NCBI GenBank assembly: GCA_035606915.1 | Contig: DATNDU010000040.1 | Coordinates: 8,713-72,712 of the forward strand | Reading direction: 5' to 3' | DNA length: 64,000 nt | From: Roseiarcus sp035606915 | Lineage (GTDB): Bacteria > Pseudomonadota > Alphaproteobacteria > Rhizobiales > Beijerinckiaceae | Part shown: positions 15,811-23,705 of the stretch, piece by piece | Layout of the letters: the number at the start of each line of letters is the position of its first letter | How positions within the stretch are numbered: position 1 is the first letter of the stretch | The notes under the pieces: generated by a model | Seen by the model: only the letters and a program-made list of their open reading frames with translations | What the model was told of the DNA's origin: nothing | Database searches by the model: none | Translations under genes and position numbers: made by a program

Positions 15811-17204
15811 GCGCGGCGCACCTTCTCCATCGCCCAGTCCAGGGTTTCGAATACGCGCGGATCGTTGACGGCGACGTTGAAGCGCATGTAGCCGCGCCAG
15901 CGTGGATCGGCGGAGAACGAGCGCCCCGGCGCGAACACGACGTTGCGCTCCTGGGCGACGCGCGCCACTTCGGTCGCGTCGAGCCCGTCCGGCAACTGGC
16001 CCCAAGCGAACATGCCGGCGCGTGGCTCGACATAGGGCGTGACGCCCAGCGCCTTGAAGTTCGTCATCAGCCGGCCGGTGGCGGCGGCCAGTTTCGGCCG
16101 CAGCGCGTCGAGATGACGCCGGTAGCCGCCCTCGGCGAGAAAAGCGTGCGCCGTCGCCGCCGCGAACGAGGAATTGCCAAGCGTCGTGGCGAGCTTGAGA
16201 TCGACCAGCGCTTCGATCCATTCGGCGCGGCCGGCGATATAGGCGATCTTCAGCGCCGCCGTCACCGTTTTCGAATAGCCGCCGACCTGGAGCACGCGCG
16301 AGAAACCGTCGAGGGCGGCGAGCCGCGGCGAGACGACGCTCTCGAAGTCGCCGTAGACGTCATCCTCGACGATGACGACGTCGTAGGTCTCCGCCAGCCG
16401 CAACACGCGATGCGCCACGGCGGCGGAAAGCGTTGCCGCCGTCGGGTTGTGCGGGCCGACCAGCATCAGATAAACGCGCGGCCGCGCGCGCGCGAAGATC
16501 GCCTCTAGCGCCTCCGTATCCGGGCCTTCGCGGGTATAAGGCACGCAGAGGATTTCGGCCCGCTGGGCATTGATTAGCGGCACAAGATTGAAATAGCGGG
16601 GATCGTCGATCACCACCTGGTCGCCCGGCGAGACGAAGAAACGCAGCGCGAGGTCGAGCGCCTGGGTCGCCGAATCCGTGAGCATGAGTTGCGCAGGGTC
16701 GATCGGCGAGCCGCGCTCGGCAAGTCTGGCCGCGATGAGCCGGCGCAACGGCTCGAAGCCGCGCGGACAATCGTAGCGCAACTTGGTGAGCGCCGGCCCG
16801 CGCGCCACCGCCCGCACCGCCTTTTCGACGCCCTCGCCCGGCAACCAGCTTTCCGGCAGCCAGCCGGAGGCGGGATGCAGGGCGTCGGGCTCGTCGTGCA
16901 GGGCGCGGCGCACCAGGGTCAGCAGATCGACGGCGGGATCGAGCGCTGGCGCGTCGGCGAGCTTTAGCGGCGCCGGCGGCGCGGCGACATAGAAGCCGGA
17001 GCCGCGCCGCGCCTCGACCGCGCTTTCCGCCGCCAGCCGGTCATAGGCCTCGACGACGGTGGATTTCGACACGCCGAGATCTTCGGCGAGCCGGCGCACC
17101 GAGGGCAGCCGAGCGCCGCGCGGCAGGGCGCGGGAATCGATGCGGGCGCGCAGCGCGGCGACGACGAAATTGACGCGGCTGGTCGGGATGTCGAGCATAT
17201 CCAT
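15798..17204 (-). CDS. MocR/GntR-type PLP-dependent transcriptional regulator
   Basis: A 468-residue fusion. The N-terminal winged helix-turn-helix of GntR type (residues 10-70; LPSVRRLAEDLGVSKSTVVEAY) is joined to a class I aminotransferase-like domain (about 110-465). The PLP-binding lysine is Lys312 in GGYSKTVTAAL and the pyrimidine-stacking/Asp region is VEDDVYGDF. MocR proteins use PLP-bound ligands to control neighbouring amine or amino acid genes. Here the divergent gene is a DUF1127 protein and the shared 108-nt gap has repeated motifs. The 3' end overlaps the epimerase gene by 13 nt. The target cannot be named. Confidence 0.93.
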   Translation of the reverse strand: MDMLDIPTSRVNFVVAALRARIDSRALPRGARLPSVRRLAEDLGVSKSTVVEAYDRLAAESAVEARRGSGFYVAAPPAPLKLADAPALDPAVDLLTLVRRALHDEPDALHPASGWLPESWLPGEGVEKAVRAVARGPALTKLRYDCPRGFEPLRRLIAARLAERGSPIDPAQLMLTDSATQALDLALRFFVSPGDQVVIDDPRYFNLVPLINAQRAEILCVPYTREGPDTEALEAIFARARPRVYLMLVGPHNPTAATLSAAVAHRVLRLAETYDVVIVEDDVYGDFESVVSPRLAALDGFSRVLQVGGYSKTVTAALKIAYIAGRAEWIEALVDLKLATTLGNSSFAAATAHAFLAEGGYRRHLDALRPKLAAATGRLMTNFKALGVTPYVEPRAGMFAWGQLPDGLDATEVARVAQERNVVFAPGRSFSADPRWRGYMRFNVAVNDPRVFETLDWAMEKVRRAQAP

Positions 17205-17222
17205 CCGGGTTGTCCGAGAATT

Positions 17223-17270
17223 GTACCAGTACGGTTTCCAAGATTGTCGTCAAAGTGTGTCTGTCGTCAA
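17223..17270. promoter_or_regulatory. Repeated motifs in the mocR/DUF1127 divergent promoter
   Basis: TGTCGTCAA occurs twice in direct orientation, at 17245-17253 and 17262-17270, 17 nt apart. Next to it is GTACCAGTAC (17223-17232), two GTAC half-sites. Direct repeats of this kind are common MocR operators. This fits autoregulation of mocR and control of the divergent gene. Confidence 0.4.
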
Positions 17271-17312
17271 GTGGCGTCGCGCGGCAAGCAGGAGGCGGAA
17301 GGAGTTCGTCCC

Positions 17313-17594
17313 ATGCTTCGCCGTTTCGCCTCGCTCACCCTGTCGCTGCTGCTTTGGCCAGCCCGCATCGCCGAGAACCGCCGCGTGCTGGCGGCGCTCG
17401 GTGGGCTCGATGACCGGGGTCTCGCCGACATTGGCCTGTCGCGCCAGGACCTGCGCGACGTCACCGCGCTGCCGCTCGGGCTCGACCCGACGCCGATGCT
17501 GGCGGAGCGCGCGGCCGAACGTGAGGCGCAGACGCGGCGGGCGCGGCGGGCGCGGCGGCCAGAGTCGCCGGCATCGCGCATCGCGGCGGAATAA
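17313..17594 (+). CDS. DUF1127 domain protein
   Basis: A 93-residue basic protein. The DUF1127 (YjiS-like) core is at about residues 30-55: LGGLDDRGLADIGLSRQDLRDV. The N-terminal 20 residues are hydrophobic/amphipathic (MLRRFASLTLSLLLWPARI), and the C-terminal 25 residues are Arg/Glu/Ala-rich. The start at 17313 is 8 nt after AAGGAG; an in-frame upstream ATG has no such site. Small DUF1127 proteins in Rhizobiales have been linked to RNA metabolism and phosphate/stress responses. This one may be regulated by the divergent MocR protein. Confidence 0.85.
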   Translation: MLRRFASLTLSLLLWPARIAENRRVLAALGGLDDRGLADIGLSRQDLRDVTALPLGLDPTPMLAERAAEREAQTRRARRARRPESPASRIAAE

Positions 17595-17655
17595 GCCGAG
17601 CCGATCGTCGCCGCATGTTGAAACGCGACGTGCAACGGTCATTGAAAAAGGGCGC

Positions 17656-17680
17656 AAAAAAAGGCGCCTTGCGGCGCCTT
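17656..17680 (-). terminator. Intrinsic terminator of ldtR
   Basis: A perfect 8-bp stem AAGGCGCC/GGCGCCTT (17661-17668 and 17673-17680) with a 4-nt loop is followed on the minus strand by seven T (17662-17656). It lies 28 nt after the ldtR stop, a textbook Rho-independent terminator. Confidence 0.85.
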
Positions 17681-17707
17681 GGAGTTGCGGCGGAGGGCCG
17701 AACCCAG

Positions 17708-18220
17708 TCAGAGACGATATTTGATCTGATCGGTCCAGAAGCGCTCCAGCCGCGCCAGCGACTGGTTCATGCGCTGGAAGTCGTCGGGGACGACGCCGCC
17801 GATCTGTTCCACCGTCATCGCGTGCTTTTCGTAGAGGCTGACGACGATCTTGTGCACGTCGCGGCCCTTGTCAGTCAGGCTGATGCGCACCGACCGGCGG
17901 TCGACGCGAGAACGGGCGTGATGAAGATAGCCCATCTCCACCAGCTTCTTGACGTTGTAGGAAACATTCGAGCCAAGATAATAGCCGCGCGTGCGCAGCT
18001 CTCCGGCGGTCAGTTCCTTGTCGCCGATGTTGTAGAGCAGCAAGGCTTGCACGGCATTGACGTCGGAGCGGCCCCGACGGTCGAACTCATCCTTGATGAC
18101 GTCGAGCAGGCGGCGATGCAGCCGCTCGACCATGTTCAGGGTTTCCAAATAGAGCGGCCGCACCGCGGCAATGCGCTCCGCACGAGGGTGGCCATCTTCC
18201 TTTTTCGCAAGCATGTTCAT
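17708..18220 (-). CDS. ldtR: MarR family regulator LdtR
   Basis: A 170-residue winged-helix protein that closely resembles alphaproteobacterial LdtR: ERLHRRLLDVIKDEFDRRGR, VQALLLYNIGDKELTAGELRTRGYYLGSNVSYNVKKLVEMGYL (read in pieces) and LERFWTDQIKYRL. In Liberibacter, LdtR controls an L,D-transpeptidase gene and osmotic stress tolerance. The recognition helix and the DRRS-V-I wing are intact. I chose ATG at 18220, preceded by AAAGG; the longer in-frame stretch runs into promoter DNA. A terminator follows and a palindrome that could be its own operator lies upstream (18369-18391), so autoregulation is likely. The next upstream gene is DUF6163-like. Confidence 0.9.
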   Translation of the reverse strand: MNMLAKKEDGHPRAERIAAVRPLYLETLNMVERLHRRLLDVIKDEFDRRGRSDVNAVQALLLYNIGDKELTAGELRTRGYYLGSNVSYNVKKLVEMGYLHHARSRVDRRSVRISLTDKGRDVHKIVVSLYEKHAMTVEQIGGVVPDDFQRMNQSLARLERFWTDQIKYRL

Positions 18221-18368
18221 GTCGATCCCGCCTTTCCGTTCCGCCTCGACCGATATACTTGTCCGGCCTTCGATGAGAGGACTATACGGCAGTGGGACTG
18301 AATCTGAGTTTAAAGGACAAGATGAATCCAGAGTTTCCTGCTTTGGGTAAATCCGGTCTAAATTCAAT

Positions 18369-18430
18369 GCGAAATTTACTATGGATTTCGCTTAACCAAG
18401 AGCATCGCTTGCGACGCATTTACTATAGAT
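18369..18430. promoter_or_regulatory. Candidate LdtR operator and repeated 13-mer upstream of ldtR
   Basis: GCGAAAT-N9-ATTTCGC (18369-18391) is a perfect 7-bp palindrome of MarR-operator size. Inside it is ATTTACTATGGAT (18374-18386), repeated as ATTTACTATAGAT at 18418-18430, 44 nt away (about four helical turns), with one mismatch. The stretch is AT-rich relative to the genome and lies 150-210 nt before the ldtR start, next to the end of the DUF6163-like gene. Confidence 0.5.
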
Positions 18431-18446
18431 AAACGTTGCTAGCCGT

Positions 18447-18911
18447 TCACCTTCTTTCCTGGTCGGCGCGCCACTTGAGCGTGAAATAGGCGCCGATCAG
18501 CACTACGTTTAGCGCGATGCCAACGGCGCCGAGCGCCGCCGTGCGACCGCCGAAAAACGGCGACACCGCCTCAAGCGCCGCGCAGATCAGCCACAGCACG
18601 CCGCCCCAGGGCGCGGCCAGCCACATGCCGATCGCCGCCAGCAGATCGGCGCCGGCAAAAAACACGATCGTGGTTTGCAAAGCCCGCGGCAGCATCGTGA
18701 AATCGCCGAAACGCGGGTTAAGGCCCATTAACACTGCCCAGTTGAACAGGCCCTTGGCGACCCAGACGCAGGCCATCGTGCGCATGAACCACACCAGCGC
18801 CTCGGCCGCGTCGGGCAGCGCGGCGGCGAATTTGCCGCCTTCAGCGGGGTTGGGCGCCTGATCGACGATGCGGATCACGCCGTCGCGGCTCTGGCGCATT
18901 TGGTACCTCAC
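18447..18911 (-). CDS. DUF6163-like small membrane protein
   Basis: A 154-residue protein with four hydrophobic stretches (roughly residues 40-62, 78-98, 100-117 and 124-145), so probably a four-helix inner-membrane protein. It matches my recollection of the DUF6163 proteins found next to ldtR in Rhizobiales. The GTG start at 18911 overlaps the TGA of the upstream hydrolase gene (GTGA); an ATG four codons later at 18899 is an alternative. The residue pattern shows no catalytic motif. Function is unknown. Its position beside ldtR hints at an envelope or osmotic role, but that is inference. Confidence 0.75.
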   Translation of the reverse strand: MRYQMRQSRDGVIRIVDQAPNPAEGGKFAAALPDAAEALVWFMRTMACVWVAKGLFNWAVLMGLNPRFGDFTMLPRALQTTIVFFAGADLLAAIGMWLAAPWGGVLWLICAALEAVSPFFGGRTAALGAVGIALNVVLIGAYFTLKWRADQERR

Positions 18912-19963
18912 GCGGCCTCTCCTGCCAGATTCAGCTCGTCAGCGCCGAGCGGCGCGAAATAGGCATCGATATCGCCCGGGACGGGACGCGCGCCGGCCGG
19001 CGGGCGCCATCGCGGGCGATTGTCCTTTTCGACGATCGTGGCGCGCACACCCTCATAGAAATCGTGGCCGCGACAAACGCGGGTGACGATGCGAAACTCG
19101 ACCCGCATCGCCTCCTCGAACGACAGATCCGCGCCGAGTTGCATTTGCCGCAGCGCAATCGCGATGGAAGTCGGCGATTTCGCCGCCATCATCTCCAACA
19201 GCGAGTGCGAGAAATCCGAACCGTTGGCTTTCAGCGCCGCCTCGATGCTGGCGGCATTGGCTTGCGCGAAAGCGCTCGCAAGCTTCGGCGCCTCGGCGAG
19301 CAGCGGCGAGGGCGGCGGCGCGCCAGCGAACTCGCCGATGATGGCGCCCGTGTCGCCGGGCCTTTGCAGCGCCTCGCGCAAAGCGGCGAACCGCTGGCTC
19401 TCGACATAGGCGGTGGCGAGGCCGAGCGCCGCCATGTCGGCGGCCCTGGCGCGCAGGCCCGTCGCCGCCATCGCCACGCCGAAGCGATGCGGCAGGCGCG
19501 GCAGCGCATAGGTCGCCCCGACATCGGGGAAGAAACCGATGCCGACTTCCGGCATCGCGAACGCTGCCCGCTCCGAGACCACCCGGTGCGCGCCATGCAG
19601 CGATACGCCGACGCCGCCGCCCATGACGACGCCGTCAATCAACGACACATAGGGTTTGGGGTAGCGCTTGATGCGCGCGTTGAGCGTATATTCCTCGCGG
19701 AAGAACGCCGATTGCGCGGCGTAATCGCCAGCGCGGCCGCGCTCGTAGAGCCAGCGGATATCGCCGCCGGCGGAAAAGGCGCGCTCGGCGGCGCTGGTGA
19801 CGACGATGCGCTCGACGCCGGCGTCGGGCTCGAAATCGTCGAGCGCCGCCGAGATGTCGCGCACCATTTGCAAGGTGATCGCGTTGAGCGCTTGCGGGCG
19901 ATTGAGAATAATGAACCCGGCGCAGCCGCGCCTTTCGACGATGACTTGCTGTTCCACTGTCAC
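18908..19963 (-). CDS. 3-hydroxyisobutyryl-CoA hydrolase (enoyl-CoA hydratase/isomerase family)
   Basis: A 351-residue crotonase-fold protein. The long C-terminal half separates it from ordinary enoyl-CoA hydratases and fits 3-hydroxyisobutyryl-CoA hydrolase of valine breakdown. Visible motifs are RPQALNAI, AFSAGGDIRWLY, the oxyanion loop GVVMGGGVGVSLHG and FAMPEVGIGFFPDVGATYALPRL, with the family Glu and Asp residues. GTG at 19963 overlaps the adk stop (GTGA), and its stop overlaps the next gene. A metabolic gene in this position is unusual because rpsM is expected after adk. An unrelated hydratase activity cannot be excluded. Confidence 0.87.
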   Translation of the reverse strand: MTVEQQVIVERRGCAGFIILNRPQALNAITLQMVRDISAALDDFEPDAGVERIVVTSAAERAFSAGGDIRWLYERGRAGDYAAQSAFFREEYTLNARIKRYPKPYVSLIDGVVMGGGVGVSLHGAHRVVSERAAFAMPEVGIGFFPDVGATYALPRLPHRFGVAMAATGLRARAADMAALGLATAYVESQRFAALREALQRPGDTGAIIGEFAGAPPPSPLLAEAPKLASAFAQANAASIEAALKANGSDFSHSLLEMMAAKSPTSIAIALRQMQLGADLSFEEAMRVEFRIVTRVCRGHDFYEGVRATIVEKDNRPRWRPPAGARPVPGDIDAYFAPLGADELNLAGEAA

Positions 19964-20547
19964 GAAGCGCTGGCCAGAGCCGAGTCTATAGCCATAGAAA
20001 CGCCGTCGATGCTCGCCATGCCGTCGACCTCCCGCAGGATTCCCTTCACGCGATAATACGGCGTAACTGCGGCAGTGTCGCGGAAATAGGCCTCCAGCCG
20101 GGTCTTGAACACTTGCGGGTCGTCGTCTTTACGCACCGGCTGGCCAGCCCTGGCGGCCTCTGCGGCCCGGTTGACGATGCGCGCCACCAGTTTCGGCGCA
20201 TCGACCGCAAGCTCGATCACCGCATCGAGTTTCACGCCCTTGGCGGCAAGCAGCGCATCGAGCGCCTCGGCTTGCTTCACCGTGCGCGGGAAGCCGTCGA
20301 GGATGAAACCTTTGCGGGCATCCGCCTGTTCGACGCGCTCGGCGATGATGTCGACGACGATCTCGTCGGAGACGAGCGCGCCGGAGTCCATTACCGCTTT
20401 GGCTTTGACGCCGATCGCCGTGCCCGCTTTGACGGCGGCGCGCAACATATCGCCGGTGGAGAGCTGAGGAATGCCGTATTGCTCGGTCAATCGCGCGGCT
20501 TGTGTGCCTTTACCGGCGCCGGGCGGCCCGAGCAGTATCAGCCTCAT
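19960..20547 (-). CDS. adk: Adenylate kinase
   Basis: A 195-residue enzyme catalysing ATP + AMP = 2 ADP. It has the P-loop GPPGAGKGT (7-15), STGDMLR, the DGFPRT motif and a short LID region around RKDDDP, typical of the short alphaproteobacterial form without a zinc-binding LID. ATG at 20547 overlaps the secY stop (ATGA), so translation is coupled to secretion-channel synthesis as in most spc operons. Longer in-frame DNA upstream is secY coding sequence. Confidence 0.96.
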   Translation of the reverse strand: MRLILLGPPGAGKGTQAARLTEQYGIPQLSTGDMLRAAVKAGTAIGVKAKAVMDSGALVSDEIVVDIIAERVEQADARKGFILDGFPRTVKQAEALDALLAAKGVKLDAVIELAVDAPKLVARIVNRAAEAARAGQPVRKDDDPQVFKTRLEAYFRDTAAVTPYYRVKGILREVDGMASIDGVSMAIDSALASAS

Positions 20548-21878
20548 CTCTTCCTCCCCCTCAGCTTGGCTTTGCGAATCAAGCCTTCGTATTGATGCGC
20601 CTGCAAGTGTCCACGAATTTGAGCCACCGTGTCCATCGTTACGTTGACGACGATCAATAGCGACGTGCCGCCAAAGGCAAAGAACCCCGCCGCATCGTAT
20701 CTCAACATCTCCGGCAACACGCAAATCAGCGCCAGATAGGCAGCGCCCAAAACCGTAATGCGGGTCAGGATATGGTCGATATATTGCGCCGTGCGCTCGC
20801 CCGGACGCACGCCCGGAATGAAGCCGCCGTGTTTCTTGAGGTTGTCGGCGGTGTCCTGCGGGTTGAACACCGTCGCGGTATAGAAGAAGGTGAAGAAGAC
20901 GATGAGCGCGACATAGATGACGAGATAAATCGGGCCGCCCGGCGACAGAATCGCCAGCGCCGTGCCCAGATAGGTGTTATTCGCCGCCCCTTGCGCGAAA
21001 TTGGCGGCGGTGGTCGGCAGCAGCAATAGCGAGGAAGCGAAGATCGGCGGGATGACGCCGGACGTGTTGAGCTTAAGCGGTAGGAAGGAACTTTGCCCTT
21101 CGTACATCTTGTTGCCGATCTGCTTGCGCGGATAGGTGATCGGCACGCGCCGCTGCGCCATCTCCATGAACACGATGAACAGGGTGGTGGCGATCACCAT
21201 CACCAGCACGCCGAACACCAAGCCGGTGGAGATTGAGCCCTGGCGGCCGAGTTCGAACAATTGCGCGAAGGATTGCGGCAGGCGGGCGATGATGCCGGCG
21301 AAGATGATGAGCGAGGAGCCGTTGCCGACGCCGCGCGAGGTGATCTGCTCGCCGAGCCAGACCAGGAACATCGTGCCGCCAGTGAGCGTCAGCACAGTAG
21401 AGAAGCGGAACAGAAAGCCGGGATTGGCGACGATGCCGGTCTGCGCCTCTAACCCGATGGAGATGCCGTAGGCCTGGAAGACCGCCAAGATGACGGTGAG
21501 GTAGCGCGTATATTGGTTGAGCGTCTTGCGCCCGGCCTCGCCGTCTTTCTTGATCGCCTCCAGCGACGGGATCACCGAGCTCAAGAGCTGGATGATGATC
21601 GAGGCCGAGATGTAGGGCATGATGTTGAGCGCGAACACCGCCATGCGCTGCACCGCGCCGCCCGAAAACATGTTGAACATGTCGAGCACGCCCTGGTGAT
21701 GGCCAGTGAACGCCTTCTCGAAAGCGTCGGCGTTGATGCCGGGCAGCGACACATAAGTGCCGAGGCGGAAGACGACGAGCGCGCCGAGCGTGAACCAGAT
21801 GCGCTTCTTGAGTTCCTCGGCTTTGCCGAACGCCGCCCAATTGATATTTGCCGCGAGCTGGTCGGCCGCAGACGCCAT
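20544..21878 (-). CDS. secY: Protein translocase subunit SecY
   Basis: A 444-residue membrane protein with ten predicted helices, the channel of the Sec translocon. The N terminus has RIWFTLGALVVFRLGTYVSLPGIN, and the cytoplasmic loops include YPRKQIGNKMYEGQSSFLPLKLNTSGVIPPIFASS (read in pieces), KKHGGFIPGVRPGERTAQYID and the C-terminal basic tail. Length and motifs are ordinary. Start ATG at 21878. It is separated from rplO by 164 nt that can fold into two strong hairpins (21899-21949), unusual inside this otherwise compact operon. Confidence 0.97.
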   Translation of the reverse strand: MASAADQLAANINWAAFGKAEELKKRIWFTLGALVVFRLGTYVSLPGINADAFEKAFTGHHQGVLDMFNMFSGGAVQRMAVFALNIMPYISASIIIQLLSSVIPSLEAIKKDGEAGRKTLNQYTRYLTVILAVFQAYGISIGLEAQTGIVANPGFLFRFSTVLTLTGGTMFLVWLGEQITSRGVGNGSSLIIFAGIIARLPQSFAQLFELGRQGSISTGLVFGVLVMVIATTLFIVFMEMAQRRVPITYPRKQIGNKMYEGQSSFLPLKLNTSGVIPPIFASSLLLLPTTAANFAQGAANNTYLGTALAILSPGGPIYLVIYVALIVFFTFFYTATVFNPQDTADNLKKHGGFIPGVRPGERTAQYIDHILTRITVLGAAYLALICVLPEMLRYDAAGFFAFGGTSLLIVVNVTMDTVAQIRGHLQAHQYEGLIRKAKLRGRKR

Positions 21879-21898
21879 GTGGGTGCTCCGCTAGTCTT

Positions 21899-21949
21899 CG
21901 CGCGTCCCGACGCGCGAGGGGCGGCGTGCCGGTTCCGACGCGCCGCCCC
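21899..21949 (-). other. Two strong hairpins in the rplO-secY gap
   Basis: CGCGCGTC/GACGCGCG (21899-21906 and 21909-21916) and GGGGCGGCG/CGCCGCCCC (21918-21926 and 21941-21949) are perfect stems of 8 and 9 bp side by side. Neither is followed by a T-run on the minus strand, so they are not classical terminators. They may be a processing site or a repeat element. Confidence 0.5.
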
Positions 21950-22042
21950 GTGCATATGGTTCAGTTGAACCGCAATGTCGACCCCGAGAAGGGTTTGCCG
22001 CTGGGTTGGGAACTGCGTGCCGCCGCTCCCAAAACAACAGGC

Positions 22043-22522
22043 CTAGGCAGCCGGAGCGGCTGGCGCCGCCAGGCTCTTGACCGAGCCGCCGAGCTTCTCG
22101 ATCGCCTCAGCCGCGCCCTTCGAGGCGCCGAAGACTTCGAAATGCACGGCGGTCTTGAGTTCGCCGTTGCCGAGCAGCTTGACGCCGTCGCGCGCGCGGG
22201 CGCAGACGCCCGCCGCCACCAGCGCTTCCACCGTCACCGGCTTGCCGGCGTCGAGTTTGCCAGCGTCGATCGCGCTTTGCACGCGGCCGAGGTTGACCTC
22301 GTTGAGGTCGCGCGGGTCGATTGGGTTGAAACCACGCTTCGGCAGGCGGCGATGCAGCGGCATCTGGCCGCCCTCGAAACCCTTGATGCGCACACCCGAG
22401 CGCGCGGTCTGGCCTTTGCCGCCGCGGCCAGATTGTTTGCCCTTGCCGGAGCCGATGCCGCGCCCGACCCGCATGCGGGCGGGGCGAGCGCCGTCGTTGT
22501 CTCTGACGTCGTGGAGCTTCAT
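22043..22522 (-). CDS. rplO: 50S ribosomal protein L15
   Basis: A 159-residue rRNA-binding protein. The N-terminal glycine-rich arm KLHDVRDNDGARPARMRVGRGIGSGKGKQSGRGGKGQ (pieces) is diagnostic, followed by GFEGGQMPLHRRLPKRGF. Start ATG at 22522, 4 nt after the rpmD stop. The C-terminal tail is Ala/Pro-rich (SLAAPAAPAA), slightly longer than in enteric L15. Normal position between rpmD and secY. Confidence 0.97.
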   Translation of the reverse strand: MKLHDVRDNDGARPARMRVGRGIGSGKGKQSGRGGKGQTARSGVRIKGFEGGQMPLHRRLPKRGFNPIDPRDLNEVNLGRVQSAIDAGKLDAGKPVTVEALVAAGVCARARDGVKLLGNGELKTAVHFEVFGASKGAAEAIEKLGGSVKSLAAPAAPAA

Positions 22523-22526
22523 GGTC

Positions 22527-22712
22527 TTAACCCTCGACGACGCGCACGAGGTGCGCGATCTTCTTTATCATGCCGCGGTTGGCGGGCGTGTCCTGCACGC
22601 GCGCCTCGCGGCCGATTTTGTCGAGCCCAAGGCCCTTCAGCGTCGCGCGCTGATCGCCCGGGCGGCCGATCTGCGAGCGAACCTGGACGACAGTGATGTG
22701 GGAGTCGGTCAT
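22527..22712 (-). CDS. rpmD: 50S ribosomal protein L30
   Basis: A 61-residue protein: ITVVQVRSQIGRPGDQRATLKGLGLDKIGREARVQDTPANRG (pieces) is the whole-length L30 pattern, including the RPGDQRATL segment. It sits between rpsE (13 nt) and rplO (4 nt). L30 is dispensable in many bacteria but is kept here in its canonical place. No extension. Confidence 0.96.
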   Translation of the reverse strand: MTDSHITVVQVRSQIGRPGDQRATLKGLGLDKIGREARVQDTPANRGMIKKIAHLVRVVEG

Positions 22713-22725
22713 GGTTCGTCTCCCC

Positions 22726-23295
22726 TCACGAATCCGAGGCGTCGGCTTCGACGCCGGTGCGACGCGACTGGATCGTCGACACCTTCAGGCTGCGCCGAGC
22801 CGCGACGGAGCGCGGGCTGTCTTCGTTGGCGAGCGCGGCGAAGGTGGCGCGGATCATGTTGTAGGGGTTCGACGAGCCCTGGCTCTTCGACACCACGTCG
22901 TGGACGCCGAGCGCCTCGAACACCGCGCGCATCGGACCGCCGGCGATGATGCCGGTGCCGGCGGGCGCGGCGCGCAGGATGACGCGCCCGGCGCCGTGGC
23001 GGCCGTAGACGTCATGATGCAGCGTGCGGCCCTCGCGCAGCGGCACGCGGACGACGCCGCGCTTGGCGGCCTCCGTCGCCTTGCGGATCGCTTCCGGCAC
23101 CTCGCGCGCCTTGCCGTGGCCGAAGCCGACGCGGCCCTTCTGATCGCCGACGACGACCAGCGCGGCGAAGCCGAAACGGCGTCCGCCCTTCACCACCTTC
23201 GCCACGCGGTTAATGTGGACGAGGCGATCGACGAACTCGCTGTCGCGCTCCTCCCGGTCATCCCTGCGGCCGCGGCCGCCATCTTCACGCGCCAT
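22726..23295 (-). CDS. rpsE: 30S ribosomal protein S5
   Basis: A 189-residue protein. Its N-terminal double-stranded-RNA-binding-like domain (DSEFVDRLVHINRVAKVVKGGRRFGF) includes the conserved KGGR-FGF loop where spectinomycin resistance changes arise; it appears wild type. The C-terminal domain has GTGIIAGG and the SNPYNMIRATF motif. The N terminus has an acidic/basic MAREDGGRGRRDDREE extension typical of Rhizobiales. ATG at 23295, 47 nt after the rplR stop. Confidence 0.96.
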   Translation of the reverse strand: MAREDGGRGRRDDREERDSEFVDRLVHINRVAKVVKGGRRFGFAALVVVGDQKGRVGFGHGKAREVPEAIRKATEAAKRGVVRVPLREGRTLHHDVYGRHGAGRVILRAAPAGTGIIAGGPMRAVFEALGVHDVVSKSQGSSNPYNMIRATFAALANEDSPRSVAARRSLKVSTIQSRRTGVEADASDS

Positions 23296-23342
23296 AATAT
23301 ATCACCGTCACTTGCGCGGGCTTGCACCCGCTCGCTGGGTCT

Positions 23343-23705
23343 TCAGAAGTCGAGGCCGCCTTCGCGGGCGCCCTCGGCGAGCGCCTTGACGCGCCCATGA
23401 TAGATATAGCCGCCACGGTCGAAGACGACCTGTGTTATGCCGGCCGCCTTGGCGCGCTCGGCCAGCGCCAGGCCGATGCGCTTGGCTGCGTCGATGTTCG
23501 CCCCGGTCTTCAACTCCTCGCGCATCGCCTTCTCCAGAGAGGAGGCCGAAGCGACGGTGACGCCCTTGGAATCATCGATGATCTGCGCATAAATCTGCGC
23601 CGAAGAGCGGAATACGCTGAGCCGCGGGCGGCCGCCGCCGTTGGCCGCCAGGCCTCGGCGCACACGCGCCTTGCGCCGCTCGGTGGGGGAAAGGTGCTTG
23701 CCCAT
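23343..23705 (-). CDS. rplR: 50S ribosomal protein L18
   Basis: A 120-residue 5S-rRNA-binding protein: RRKARVRRGLAANGGGRPRLSVFRSSAQIYAQIIDD and the C-terminal VVFDRGGYIYHGRVKALAEGAREGGLDF (in pieces) are diagnostic. ATG at 23705 shares one base with the rplF stop (TAATG), so they are translationally coupled. Length is normal for the family. Confidence 0.97.
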   Translation of the reverse strand: MGKHLSPTERRKARVRRGLAANGGGRPRLSVFRSSAQIYAQIIDDSKGVTVASASSLEKAMREELKTGANIDAAKRIGLALAERAKAAGITQVVFDRGGYIYHGRVKALAEGAREGGLDF

